Shown here: positions 26,071 through 35,104 of the stretch, piece by piece
How positions within the stretch are numbered: position 1 is the first letter of the stretch
How the letters are laid out: the number at the start of each line of letters is the position of its first letter
Origin: Candidatus Gastranaerophilales bacterium
Lineage (GTDB): Bacteria > Cyanobacteriota > Vampirovibrionia > Gastranaerophilales > Gastranaerophilaceae
Assembly: GCA_910586855.1 (NCBI GenBank)
Contig: CAJUJH010000001.1
Coordinates: 1,101,116-1,152,770 of the forward strand
Length of the DNA stretch: 51,655 nucleotides
Direction: 5' to 3'
Notes under the pieces: model-generated
Databases searched by the model: none
What the model was told of the DNA's origin: nothing
What the model saw: the letters and a program-made list of their open reading frames with translations, nothing else
Position numbers and translations under genes: made by a program

Positions 26071-26772
26071 TTATTCTTTTCTGGGGTCAACCTTTTTAAC
26101 GGCTTCATCAAATCTGCCGTAAGTTCCGATATTCTTTTCATAAGCTTCTTTAGGGTCAACACCTTTTTTAACTTGTTCCATCATTTTGCCAAGGTGAACA
26201 AACTTATAGCCTATGATTTCATCATTTGCATCCAAACCAAGTTCTAAAATATAGCCTTCAGCAACTTCCAAATATCTTGGACCTTTTTGGGCAGTTGAGA
26301 ATATTGTACCAACCTGGCTTCTTAAACCTTTTCCAAGGTCCTCGAGTCCTGCGCCCACAGGTAAACCGTTTTCAGAAAATGCAGTTTGAGTTCTGCCGTA
26401 AACAATTTGTAAGAATAATTCCCTCATAGCAACGTTAATAGCGTCACATACAAGGTCAGTGTTTAAAGCTTCCAAAATTGTTTTACCGGGAAGGATTTCT
26501 CCTGCCATTGCAGCAGAGTGTGTCATACCGGAACATCCAAGTGTCTCAACAAGAGCCTCTTGAATAATACCGTTCTTAACGTTTAAAGTTAATTTGCAGG
26601 TACCTTGCTGAGGTGCACAGCAGCCGCAGCCATGGGTTAAACCTGAAATATCCTCAATTTTTTTGGCTTTTGTCCAGTCTCCCTCTTGTGGAATAGGAGC
26701 CGGTTCGCCCTTAACTCCCCTTTTTATGGGGCACATTTGCTCAACTTCATGAGAAATTTGTATTGTACTCAT
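26071..26772 (-). CDS. NifU-like iron-sulfur cluster scaffold protein, partner of GGGtGRT
   Basis: 233 residues. A cysteine-rich segment near residues 47-56 (HGCGCCAPQQGTC) precedes an IscU/NifU-like core with LGCSGMTHSAAMAGEILPGKT and the helix around VCDAINVAMREL. Such proteins assemble or carry Fe-S clusters; this long, C-rich variant is the type that accompanies GGGtGRT genes. The ATG at 26772 has GGAGGAGA about 9 bases upstream. First gene of a two-gene operon with the GGGtGRT gene. The exact cluster target is unknown. Confidence 0.8.
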   Translation of the reverse strand: MSTIQISHEVEQMCPIKRGVKGEPAPIPQEGDWTKAKKIEDISGLTHGCGCCAPQQGTCKLTLNVKNGIIQEALVETLGCSGMTHSAAMAGEILPGKTILEALNTDLVCDAINVAMRELFLQIVYGRTQTAFSENGLPVGAGLEDLGKGLRSQVGTIFSTAQKGPRYLEVAEGYILELGLDANDEIIGYKFVHLGKMMEQVKKGVDPKEAYEKNIGTYGRFDEAVKKVDPRKE

Positions 26773-26892
26773 ATTTCTATCTCTCCTCCAGAAATGATAA
26801 TTCCTTTAAACTTATTCTACTATCCACAAACTAAAAAAGCAAAAAAAATTATCCCGTATGTTTTATTATATTCAACTCCTGATTTTAAAAAA

Positions 26893-27349
26893 TTGAACAT
26901 ACAAAAGACCTTTAAAAAGCTTTACACTTAAAGATTTTCATAATAAAATCGATAAATTCAAAATTGAAGAATACCTTTTACTAAGTGCTTGTGATAAATC
27001 TAAAATAAGAAATATGGTTTTTAAACTCGGATCTATTCGGGAGGCAGCAAATAGCAGTGTAGAACTTGCAGTTGATTATAAAAATTTTTTAGATAAAAAA
27101 TATGGTAAAGATAATTATGTTTTTATATCGATTGGGGTTTCGCCATCTTTAATTACTAAAGCCGATGCCCATAATTTTAGCAGCATAGCTCATCTCCCAG
27201 TATTAACAATAGGTGACACTAAAATGACTAATGACAGGCTAACGCTTCATAAAGAGATTGTCCCAAAATTATTTAATTTTGCAGTTATGGATAAATTAGA
27301 TGAAATGGGATTATTAAAAGAGAACCCGAAAAACCTATCCGCACTTTAG
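26893..27349 (+). pseudogene. Broken gene, N-terminal frameshift (phosphoribosyltransferase-like remnant?)
   Basis: The readable part from ATG 27014 gives 111 residues (GSIREAANSSVELAVDYKN, then NYVFISIGVSPSLI). The same frame stays open upstream to 26897 and encodes a sensible continuation (LKDFHNKIDKFKIEEYLLLSACDKSKIRN is readable in parts) but has no ATG, GTG or TTG start. A neighbouring frame supplies a plausible beginning from TTG 26893 (LNIQKTFKKLYT) that hits a stop at 26929-26931. One indel near 26925 would join them. After SPSLI the sequence looks shortened as well. It may resemble phosphoribosyltransferase-type proteins, but I am not sure. It abuts the next gene's stop with no gap. 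Confidence 0.5.
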
Positions 27350-28684
27350 TTAATGACACAAAGCATGTGCAAATATTTCTCCAACCTTATGATTGTATTC
27401 TCGGCCGTCATCTTTAGTAAAAAGATTTTCAAAATGGCTCTCTTTTGTTCCATCAGTTGAATATGAGGGATTGCACATCATTAGATGATGAGTGTTTGTA
27501 TCATAGCGGAGCGGAAATATATCATGCATTTGCATAAAACTTGGAAGCTTATCAGAGGCAAATTCATTTGCAAATAAAGAATTTCTCAAACGATTTAAAC
27601 GCTCTTCATAGGTTGCACCGCCCGGGTCATTATCATTTGAAACTTCTACACCTGGGGCATATTCCCTGCTGTATTTCATTTTTTCTGCCCAATGCTTAAC
27701 AGAATAAAAATCATTAGGGTCAATAAAAGCAGTACCCGAGGTTAATCCTAAATTTTTATATCTTTCAAAATCACCAGTACTTTTTTCACCAACAAAACTT
27801 ATTGTAAAAGAACCTGCACGCGCCCTGATTTCATTTAGAATATACTGCATCTGACCATAGTTAGGCAGTCTGCCGACACCGGTATAATTTATACAATCAA
27901 AACCGCCTATGTGTTTAGCTGAATCAATAAACATGGCTTCAAAACCTGTTTTCATAAGCTTTACACATTCATCAATAAATAATTCCTGATGCTCATAATT
28001 ATCCCAATTAAAAGGTATATTGGAATCACCCCCGGTTGATACTTTCATCTGCCCTTCAGAAATTACAACCCTAAATCCGGTTTTTAAACCTCTAAAATGT
28101 GCTAAATCATTAAAAACTTTAAATTGTTCTTCAGCACTGACTTTATCTTCAATTTCCTTACATATTATATTTTTACTGTAACCGCCGCCAAGTATTGTTC
28201 CATAGATTGAATTTTCCTCCCATGGTGCTTTATTAAGCCCGTCACCATAAATATTAGGAAAAATTTGGGATAATATAACACAATTTGCCCAACTTTTTGC
28301 AGAAGGCGGAATTGCGGGCAAAAGCTTAATGGACGACAACATCCCGTTTTTACATATATTTCCTTCCATCTCTGCAATTGCACGGTTATTTATCTCAATA
28401 TAATTAGCACTTCTGCCCCAGGTATTCCCATAATCGGGGGAATAAACAGGATTTGGGAAATTTTTATAAAAGGTGTGGCACTCGCAAAGAGTCACAATAG
28501 AATTTATGGCATCTTTTACACTTCTATTCAAGAGCTCACAAGGTAAAATGTTAGATACCCATTTTTTAAAACAATGCTCGCCGATTCCATTATATGTATG
28601 CTCTTTTGTCCAGTTATCTTCTGATAATTCTGTATCAAAACCAAGAGCTAAAAGTAATTTATCAACTGAAGATTCTGTATTCAT
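27350..28684 (-). CDS. Divergent alpha-amylase-family (GH13-like) TIM-barrel protein
   Basis: 444 residues from ATG 28684. GH13 landmarks can be seen: region II-like GFEAMFIDSAKHIGG with the nucleophile position Asp254 and KH at 257-258; region III-like ISFVGE with Glu300; and region IV-like FMQMHD (His387-Asp388). The Arg that normally sits two residues before the nucleophile is Phe252, which would be abnormal for an active enzyme. There is no signal peptide. A TAGAAT element seven bases before ATG 28684 suggests a leaderless start; a TTG at 28711 with AAAGG upstream is the alternative. It may be a degenerate glycosidase or carbohydrate-binding protein. Confidence 0.55.
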   Translation of the reverse strand: MNTESSVDKLLLALGFDTELSEDNWTKEHTYNGIGEHCFKKWVSNILPCELLNRSVKDAINSIVTLCECHTFYKNFPNPVYSPDYGNTWGRSANYIEINNRAIAEMEGNICKNGMLSSIKLLPAIPPSAKSWANCVILSQIFPNIYGDGLNKAPWEENSIYGTILGGGYSKNIICKEIEDKVSAEEQFKVFNDLAHFRGLKTGFRVVISEGQMKVSTGGDSNIPFNWDNYEHQELFIDECVKLMKTGFEAMFIDSAKHIGGFDCINYTGVGRLPNYGQMQYILNEIRARAGSFTISFVGEKSTGDFERYKNLGLTSGTAFIDPNDFYSVKHWAEKMKYSREYAPGVEVSNDNDPGGATYEERLNRLRNSLFANEFASDKLPSFMQMHDIFPLRYDTNTHHLMMCNPSYSTDGTKESHFENLFTKDDGREYNHKVGEIFAHALCH

Positions 28685-28820
28685 AATCTGTATTCTAAAT
28701 ATAAAAATCAAAAATTTAATTACCTTTATGTATAATTTTCTGAAATAAAATTTAACAATAGTAGCAATCTTTTTTATAAAAACATTTTTAATACTTTACA
28801 AACAAAGAAGGTTAGATAAA

Positions 28821-30524
28821 ATGGGTATAACATTTTTAAATTCAGGAAATTTCGTTAATAATTTTTCAAACTTAAGCAATATAAGCAAAATAAAAAATAA
28901 TTTTACCAATTCTATAAGTTTTAAAGGTACAAATAATACTGATACTGTGGAATTTTCTTCAAACGCAAGACAAATACAGGAAATTAACAGCAAAATTGAA
29001 GAACAGAAGAAGAAAAAAACAGAGCTTGAAGCAGAATGTGAAGAAAAACAAGAAGAGCGCAGTGCTATACTAAAGGAATTTAACATAGCATATAAAGAAT
29101 ACGGCAGAGATGATGAAAGAACAAAAGAACTCCAAAAACATGTTTCAAAAACCAGACAAGGCAAAACAATAAAGGCGCAAATTAATAAAATAGACATTTA
29201 TATTAAAAAATTAGAAAAATATTTAGCAGCTGTAAAATCAGACCCCAATACGGCATTTTTATATAATCCAGACACTACATTTAAAGAAAAAGCAGCTCTA
29301 GCACAAGGAAGCGATAACATAAATAATGCAGAAAAACTTGCTAAGAACCTGGGTATTCCAGCATCTGCACTAGATTATTGGAGCAAGGCAGGCGTAATTG
29401 ATGTTGCCTTTGCACAGGACGATAGCGGTAAAGATGCAGCAATGTATATAGATTTAAATAATCAAAGAAATGTTAGATTTTTTGATTCAATTAAAGACAA
29501 ATTAAAAACCTCACTCTCAGGCACAGAAATCAATAGAAAATTCACAATTTCACCAACCACTATGCGAAAAGCAGTTCAAGACGGCAGATTAAAAACACTG
29601 GGAACAGATATAATACCTGAAAAAATCAATGCAGAAAAAGCTATGTATGATTTAGAAGACGAAACAAACAAAAGATATTTTAGAAGCAAAACATACCATG
29701 ATGAACGTTATTTTGACATGATAGGTAAAGAAGGCAATTATATACCGGCTGTACATTTAGAAAATTTAGGTTATGCAACCGTATCAATGATTAAAAAAAA
29801 TATCCAAGCAGGATACCTGCCTGGGAAAATAGAAACAGTTGAAACACCTAAAGGAAAAAGGTGTAGAACCCTGTTAGATGTGAGCAGTTATATTAAAACA
29901 AATGATTTTCTAAGGATAGCAAGAAAACAAAATCCTGATGTTGCAAGTATCCAAAAACTTGCAGAAGAAATTGGAATAACGCAGGGAAGGATTAAAGAAG
30001 CAATAGGAGATGGTGAAGTTGAAATAATACATGAATATCTTATTCCAGAAGACAGAGGAGCATTATATTTAAAACGTTCAAATCCAAAAAACGCTCTTTT
30101 TATAAAAAAAGCAATGTTTGAAAAAACCATTGCAGAAGAGCTTCAAGCAAAAGAAAAAGAAGAAAGACATCAAGCACAAATAGAAAGATTGCAAGGATTA
30201 AATAAAGAAAATTCATTAAGAATGAAACTTGCAAGAAGTATGTGCACAAATACAAGGGAAATAGCATCAAACTTAGCAAAACAAGACGGTTATTTATGTA
30301 AGCTTTTAATTAAAGAAGACGATAACGAAGAAGTATTAACACCCAAGGAAAAAATTAAAGTAAACAGTTACAGAAAAAAGGTATGGCAGCTTGCAGGTAC
30401 AGAAGAATTAAGTGCAGCGCTTAATAAAGCAGCGCAATATATAAACGAATATCATAATGGGGGTCTAGATGCCGTCAGTGATGAAAATGCAAAAGAAATA
30501 ATAAAAATGTATTATCCTGAATAA
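28821..30524 (+). CDS. SFKG-tagged protein with coiled coil and tandem HTH-like modules
   Basis: 567 residues. SISFKG lies at 31-36 after an Asn/Ser-rich leader. A Glu/Lys coiled coil (about 50-80 and 95-125) follows, then about four modules of MerR/excisionase-like helix-turn-helix appearance: 'AEKLAKNLGIPASALDYWSKAGVID', 'KFTISPTTMRKAVQDGRL', 'VHLENLGYATVSMIKKNIQAGYLPG' and 'LAEEIGITQGRIKEAIGDGEV' (each a helix, turn, helix, then a 'G-x-L/V' wing). The C-terminus is helical and charged. It has no membrane helix. Multiple DNA-binding folds in tandem could serve as a nucleoid or site-specific binding protein; that is inference. AAGG lies 11 bases before the ATG. Confidence 0.7.
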   Translation: MGITFLNSGNFVNNFSNLSNISKIKNNFTNSISFKGTNNTDTVEFSSNARQIQEINSKIEEQKKKKTELEAECEEKQEERSAILKEFNIAYKEYGRDDERTKELQKHVSKTRQGKTIKAQINKIDIYIKKLEKYLAAVKSDPNTAFLYNPDTTFKEKAALAQGSDNINNAEKLAKNLGIPASALDYWSKAGVIDVAFAQDDSGKDAAMYIDLNNQRNVRFFDSIKDKLKTSLSGTEINRKFTISPTTMRKAVQDGRLKTLGTDIIPEKINAEKAMYDLEDETNKRYFRSKTYHDERYFDMIGKEGNYIPAVHLENLGYATVSMIKKNIQAGYLPGKIETVETPKGKRCRTLLDVSSYIKTNDFLRIARKQNPDVASIQKLAEEIGITQGRIKEAIGDGEVEIIHEYLIPEDRGALYLKRSNPKNALFIKKAMFEKTIAEELQAKEKEERHQAQIERLQGLNKENSLRMKLARSMCTNTREIASNLAKQDGYLCKLLIKEDDNEEVLTPKEKIKVNSYRKKVWQLAGTEELSAALNKAAQYINEYHNGGLDAVSDENAKEIIKMYYPE

Positions 30525-30595
30525 ACTTTTTTACTACAGTATGCGTAATTTGATGTATAATTTATTTATTAATTAAAACAGGACACATTTATTTT

Positions 30596-31903
30596 ATGCA
30601 TAAAGAAACAGAGCCATGGAGAGAATCAAGCTTTAAAGCCTTAATACCCTTTATAGTTTTTGTAATTTTTTATTTTGGCTTTTCAATTTTAACAAGAGAT
30701 TTTTCAAAAGTCCCTATGACTGTTGCCTTTATAATATCATCAGCCACAGCTTTAATTTTAAACCATAAAGAAAAGTTGAATAAAAAAATTGAAATATTCG
30801 CTCTTGGCATGGGAAATAAAGACATAATGATAATGTGTCTTGTATTTATTCTTGCAGGCGCTTTTACAGCAAGTGCGCAAGCTATGGGAGGGGTGGATGC
30901 TGCAGTTGAAATTTCAAAATATTTTATTCCTTCTCAATTTATTATTTCAGGTCTGTTTGTTGTTTCAGCTTTGATATCACTTTCGGTAGGTACTTCTTGC
31001 GGTACAATTGCAGCGGTCGTACCAATTGCAGTAGCTTTGTCGCAATCAATGGGACTAAACCCTGCAGTTGTAATAGGTGCAACAATCGGCGGAGCAATGT
31101 TTGGAGATAATTTATCTTTAATATCAGATACAACAATAGCTTCCACCAGAACACAAAATGTAGAAATGCGCGACAAAATGATTTGCAACTTAAAAATTGT
31201 AATCCTACCTGCAATTTTGTGTGTTTTATTATATATGCTGCCAACTTTTACATCAGAAATAACCAAAACCGCCGTTTTAGCACCTGATATTCAAGCATAT
31301 ATTAAAATAATCCCATATATCCTGCTTTTAATCCTTGGGATTATGGGAATAAACGTTATGTTTCTTTTGCTTGCGGGAACAATCTTAAATACTATAATAG
31401 GCATAAGTTTCGGGCTTTTTGATATTTGGGGAGCATTCAGTTTTATTGGAGACGGCACAACAAGTATGGCAAATACCATTATAGTAGCACTTTTAGCCGG
31501 AGGCTTACTCTGCATGGTGCGCTACAATGGCGGAATAAGCTATATAATAAATAAAACTCAATATTTAATTAAAAATAAAAAAAGCTGCGAATTTGGAATA
31601 ACATTTTTAGTCGGCATAATAAATCTTTTCACCGCAAATAACACTGTAGCAATTATAACAGCAGGACCTATCGCAAAAGAATTATCAATAAAATACGGAG
31701 TGGACCCCAAAAGAACTGCAAGTCTTTTAGATACAACTTCATGCTGCGTGCAGGGAATTATACCATATGGTGCACAAATTTTAATAGCAACAAGTCTTGC
31801 TGCCTCAATTTCAATAAGCTCATTTTCAATAATGAAAGGACTCTTCTACCCGGCTTTAATGGGAATGGGACTTCTTATATCACTTATTAGAAATAAAGAA
31901 TAA
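30596..31903 (+). CDS. nhaC: NhaC-family Na+/H+ (or organic anion) antiporter
   Basis: 435 residues, with about 11-12 membrane helices and family segments GTSCGTIAAVVPIA, GGAMFGDNLSLISDTTI and TANNTVAIITAGPIAKEL. The Asp in GDNLSLISD is a typical ion-binding residue. NhaC proteins exchange Na+ for H+ (sometimes with malate/lactate) across the inner membrane. TATAAT at 30556-30561 lies 34 bases before the ATG; the ribosome site (AGGA) is 12 bases away. Monocistronic; it converges with the membrane-protein gene at 31905 with a one-base gap. Confidence 0.88.
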   Translation: MHKETEPWRESSFKALIPFIVFVIFYFGFSILTRDFSKVPMTVAFIISSATALILNHKEKLNKKIEIFALGMGNKDIMIMCLVFILAGAFTASAQAMGGVDAAVEISKYFIPSQFIISGLFVVSALISLSVGTSCGTIAAVVPIAVALSQSMGLNPAVVIGATIGGAMFGDNLSLISDTTIASTRTQNVEMRDKMICNLKIVILPAILCVLLYMLPTFTSEITKTAVLAPDIQAYIKIIPYILLLILGIMGINVMFLLLAGTILNTIIGISFGLFDIWGAFSFIGDGTTSMANTIIVALLAGGLLCMVRYNGGISYIINKTQYLIKNKKSCEFGITFLVGIINLFTANNTVAIITAGPIAKELSIKYGVDPKRTASLLDTTSCCVQGIIPYGAQILIATSLAASISISSFSIMKGLFYPALMGMGLLISLIRNKE

Positions 31904-31904
31904 A

Positions 31905-32408
31905 TCACTTTATAGAATAATTATAATATTTTATTTCTTTAAGATTTGGCTTATTTATTTCAGTATTATATGGGTCAAAGCCTGTTTTTCCGTAATATTC
32001 CGTAAAAAGAAGTCTTTTGCCTGATACAAACCATCCCTTGTATTCATAGTAGTTCACAGAAGTTTTGTGAAAATTATGTATATAAATAAGATATTTTTGT
32101 CCATCTTTTTCAATTACACATTCTTTATTAATTCCAAAAGCGCCGACAACAAGAAGTATTGGACAAAAAATAAACACGGTAACAAGGGCAAATAAAATAA
32201 ATAAAATAATTTTAATAATTTTATTCTTAAGCAAAAATAATAGTTGAAATATACCTAAAATAAAGGTTACAGAAATTATTGATACAAAAGCAATATCAAG
32301 CCACTGCCTCAACACAAGATTAAAGACAGGCAAAATAAAAGACAATAAAATAAATACAGCAAAAAATATTGCAGAATAAAATATAAAATACTTAAAACAT
32401 TTTTTCAT
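31905..32408 (-). CDS. Small integral membrane protein, unknown function
   Basis: 167 residues from ATG 32408. Three membrane helices (IFYSAIFFAVFILLSFILPVF; IAFVSIISVTFILGIFQLLF; IILFILFALVTVFIFCPILL) precede a roughly 65-residue soluble domain rich in Tyr and Lys (YYEYKGWFVSGKRLLF). No family recognised. GAGTG is a modest ribosome site. Longer reading to 32483 has no supporting site. Alone between nhaC and tRNA-Leu(CAA). Confidence 0.6.
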   Translation of the reverse strand: MKKCFKYFIFYSAIFFAVFILLSFILPVFNLVLRQWLDIAFVSIISVTFILGIFQLLFLLKNKIIKIILFILFALVTVFIFCPILLVVGAFGINKECVIEKDGQKYLIYIHNFHKTSVNYYEYKGWFVSGKRLLFTEYYGKTGFDPYNTEINKPNLKEIKYYNYSIK

Positions 32409-32498
32409 ATTCACTCTTGTAAATAAAAACTGAGTATACGCCAAGTTTTTATAAGAAGAAAAACTCAAAACCAATAAGAGCAAAATATTTTATTTAAA

Positions 32499-32584
32499 TG
32501 CCGATGGCCGGACTCGAACCGGCACGTGGCGTGAACCACACCAGATTTTGAGTCTGGCACGTCTACCAATTTCATCACATCGGC
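32499..32584 (-). tRNA. tRNA-Leu (anticodon CAA)
   Basis: Class II tRNA of 86 bases on the minus strand: acceptor GCCGATG/CATCGGC, anticodon arm CCAGA/TCTGG around CTCAAAA (CAA), long variable arm, T-arm GCCGGTTCGAGTCCGGC, discriminator A. CCA is not encoded. Confidence 0.95.
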
Positions 32585-32626
32585 ATATTAAATTTTAAAA
32601 GTTCAATCTACTTAATTTCTAAACTG

Positions 32627-32663
32627 TATTGAGACAAATTATCATGCCAAATTTATCTCAATA
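32627..32663. repeat. Imperfect inverted repeat between gatB and tRNA-Leu
   Basis: TATTGAGACAAATT and AATTTATCTCAATA form a 14-base stem with one G-T type mismatch and a 9-base loop. It lies 3' of gatB and 5' of the tRNA on the minus strand. It lacks a terminal T-run, so it is not a standard terminator. Confidence 0.7.
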
Positions 32664-32689
32664 TCCTTCACTAGATTACCAGAAACAAA

Positions 32690-34141
32690 TTATTTTTCCA
32701 ACTCTTTCTTTAAAAGTTCATTTAAAAGCTGAGGATTAGCTCTGCCCTTGGTTTCTTTCATAACTTGCCCTACAAAGAAACCGAATAATTTATCCCTGCC
32801 GCCCTTGTATGCAGCTACCTGCTCAGGATTATCAGCTACAACTTTTTGCACCAGAGGTAAAATTTCATCAGGGTTGGAAAGAACGCTTAATCCTTTCTTT
32901 TCAACCAATTTATCAGCATCTTCTCCTGTTTTTAAAATATCAATAACAAGGGATTTTGCAATATTATTTGAAATTGTGCCTTTTTCAAGAAGCTTAAGAA
33001 GTTTAACAAAATTTTCAACAGATAATTTTGATTCCTCAATAGATACTTTTTCTTCTTTTAAATATGCGGCAATTTCACCCATAATAAAGTTTGAAGCAGT
33101 TTTTGGGTTAACATTTTGAGCTACTGCTTTATCAAAGAATAATGCCATCTCCAGCTGATTTACAAGAACTTGTGCATCATATTCTGATAACCCTAAATCC
33201 ACATATCTTTTAAGCTTTTGAGCAGGCAATTCAGGCATCGTAGCTTTTACTCTATCTACCCATTCTCTGCTTATTTCCAAAGGCATTAAATCAGGTTCAG
33301 GAAAATATCTGTAGTCATGCGCATCTTCTTTTCCCCTCATTGAAGAAGTTATACCTTTAGCATCATCCCAAAGTCTTGTTTCTTGAACTACTTCCTTGCC
33401 GTCTTCAACAAGCTCTATTTGACGTTCAAATTCGTATTCAATCGCTCTTTGAAGTGCCTTAAAGCTGTTTACATTCTTAATTTCAGCACGTGTGCCAAAT
33501 TCTTTTTGACCTTTCGGGCGAATAGAAATATTAGCATCGCATCTCATGGAGCCTTCTTCAAGGTTGCCATCGCAAACACCAATATATCTTAGAATATTTC
33601 TTAATTCCTCCATATACTCTCTGGCTTCATCCGATGTTCTCATATCAGGCTCTGAAACTATCTCTAAAAGAGGAGTTCCGGCACGGTTTAAATCAACAAG
33701 AGAATAAGATGAACCGTAGATTCCGGCACTTCCGGCATGGACAAGTTTTCCGGCATCCTCTTCCAAATGAGCTCTTGTAATTCCTATAGTTTTATTTGAA
33801 ATTTTTATACTACCCTTACCGCAGATAGGTTCATCATATTGTGAAATTTGATAACCCTTAGGTAAATCGGGGTAGAAATATTGTTTTCTGTCAAATTTGC
33901 ATCTTGATGGAATTTCGCAATTTAAAGCAAGACCGGTCAAAATAGCCATATCAACAACTGCCTTATTTAAAACGGGCAAAACACCAGGCATGCCAAGGGT
34001 AATAGGAGAAGTCTGACTATTTGGCTCATGACCAAATTCAGCACCATCCGGGGCAAATATCTTGGTTTTGGTTTTCAACTGGGCATGAACTTCAAGCCCG
34101 ATAACCATTTCATACTTCTGCTTTAATTCCTCAAATTCCAT
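32690..34141 (-). CDS. gatB: Aspartyl/glutamyl-tRNA amidotransferase subunit B
   Basis: 483 residues, the standard GatB length. The GatCAB complex amidates misacylated Glu-tRNA-Gln and Asp-tRNA-Asn. Signatures: MVIGLEVHAQLKTKTK, PDLPKGYQISQYD, HLEEDAGK, SLVDLNRAGTPLLEIVSEPD, RCDANISIRP, TRLWDD and, at the C-terminus, the tRNA-binding YqeY-like tail (VMKETKGRANPQLLNELLK). AAGGAG lies six bases before the ATG at 34141. gatA and gatC are not in the window. Its presence with tRNA-Gln fits the indirect route for Gln-tRNA, as no glnS is seen here. Confidence 0.96.
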   Translation of the reverse strand: MEFEELKQKYEMVIGLEVHAQLKTKTKIFAPDGAEFGHEPNSQTSPITLGMPGVLPVLNKAVVDMAILTGLALNCEIPSRCKFDRKQYFYPDLPKGYQISQYDEPICGKGSIKISNKTIGITRAHLEEDAGKLVHAGSAGIYGSSYSLVDLNRAGTPLLEIVSEPDMRTSDEAREYMEELRNILRYIGVCDGNLEEGSMRCDANISIRPKGQKEFGTRAEIKNVNSFKALQRAIEYEFERQIELVEDGKEVVQETRLWDDAKGITSSMRGKEDAHDYRYFPEPDLMPLEISREWVDRVKATMPELPAQKLKRYVDLGLSEYDAQVLVNQLEMALFFDKAVAQNVNPKTASNFIMGEIAAYLKEEKVSIEESKLSVENFVKLLKLLEKGTISNNIAKSLVIDILKTGEDADKLVEKKGLSVLSNPDEILPLVQKVVADNPEQVAAYKGGRDKLFGFFVGQVMKETKGRANPQLLNELLKKELEK

Positions 34142-34294
34142 TAATAGCTCCTTAATTAAGAAATATTTTGAACTTATTCTAACATAAACACTAAAAAACA
34201 ATGCATTAATATTTCTTAATATTTTTCTGATTTTTAGCATTTATTAAGCTTTCATGGCTTTTATTTATATATAGGTAAGGATTTTATTAAAAAC

Positions 34295-35104
34295 ATGGGT
34301 ACAGGATTTAATTCACAATATCAACAATATCCGCAATATGCTCAATATTCAGCACAAGCCATGCAGCCCGGGTATTATTACCAGCCCCAGATGCCTGTTA
34401 TGCCGCAGCAAAGCTATACACCTCAAAATCAAAGCCCTACAGCAAGTGCGGTTAATATTCAGATTTTTAATCCTACAGCAAATGCAGGACCGCAATATCC
34501 TGCCATGCAGCCTGCAGTTCCAATGTATCAAAATACAAGCCTATACGGACAAAACCCGGGTGTAACATACCCTATGAATTATAATGCACCTATAAATCAG
34601 ACAAATAACTATAATCAGACACCACAGGCGCAAGAGGAAACAAAACCAATAGAAACCGAAAAGAAAACGGAAGATAAAAAAGATAAAAAAACAAAAGAAA
34701 AAGTTATTTTAACAGATGATTATATTAAATCTTTAGAAAATTATTTAAATAATCAGGATGCAAAAATAAGATTAACGGCAGCAAAAGAACTGTTAGACAG
34801 ATTCAAAGAAGATAAAACAAGAAAAGCAGACCCTGCTCTTACTGCATTATTAAACAAAACAATTCAAGACCCAAAAGCGTCAGTAAGATATATAGGCTTA
34901 ACCATTCTTGATACAAATTATGCACAAGGAAACGAAGAAACGGTTAATATCTTAAAGCAATTACAAAACAGACCCGACCTTGAATATGGTGAAGATTCAA
35001 GACTTGCTTCACAAATACTGTTAAAAATGTCAGGACAAAGGGTAGAAGTACCGGATGATACTCCGCAGCCTGAAGCTAAACAAGCAGAGGAAAAAGCAGC
35101 ATGA
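34295..35104 (+). CDS. Pro/Gln/Tyr-rich protein with C-terminal HEAT-like domain
   Basis: 269 residues. The first ~110 are low-complexity (Gln, Pro, Tyr, Asn), including the segment SAVNIQIFNPTA, which recurs as NAVNIQIFEPKA in the protein at 35707. A charged Lys/Glu linker (115-140) leads to HEAT-like helical pairs (AKIRLTAAKELLDRF, ASVRYIGLTILDT). No signal peptide or membrane helix. It overlaps the next gene by four bases (ATGA), so the two are translated together. I know no function; a scaffold is conceivable from the domain make-up. Confidence 0.75.
   Translation: MGTGFNSQYQQYPQYAQYSAQAMQPGYYYQPQMPVMPQQSYTPQNQSPTASAVNIQIFNPTANAGPQYPAMQPAVPMYQNTSLYGQNPGVTYPMNYNAPINQTNNYNQTPQAQEETKPIETEKKTEDKKDKKTKEKVILTDDYIKSLENYLNNQDAKIRLTAAKELLDRFKEDKTRKADPALTALLNKTIQDPKASVRYIGLTILDTNYAQGNEETVNILKQLQNRPDLEYGEDSRLASQILLKMSGQRVEVPDDTPQPEAKQAEEKAA

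Noticed and set aside
26686..26931. Plus frame spanning the NifU-like start and the broken gene
   Set aside because: Its first half is antisense to the NifU-like gene and its ribosome site; only the last 12 codons look relevant, as the possible start of the broken gene.
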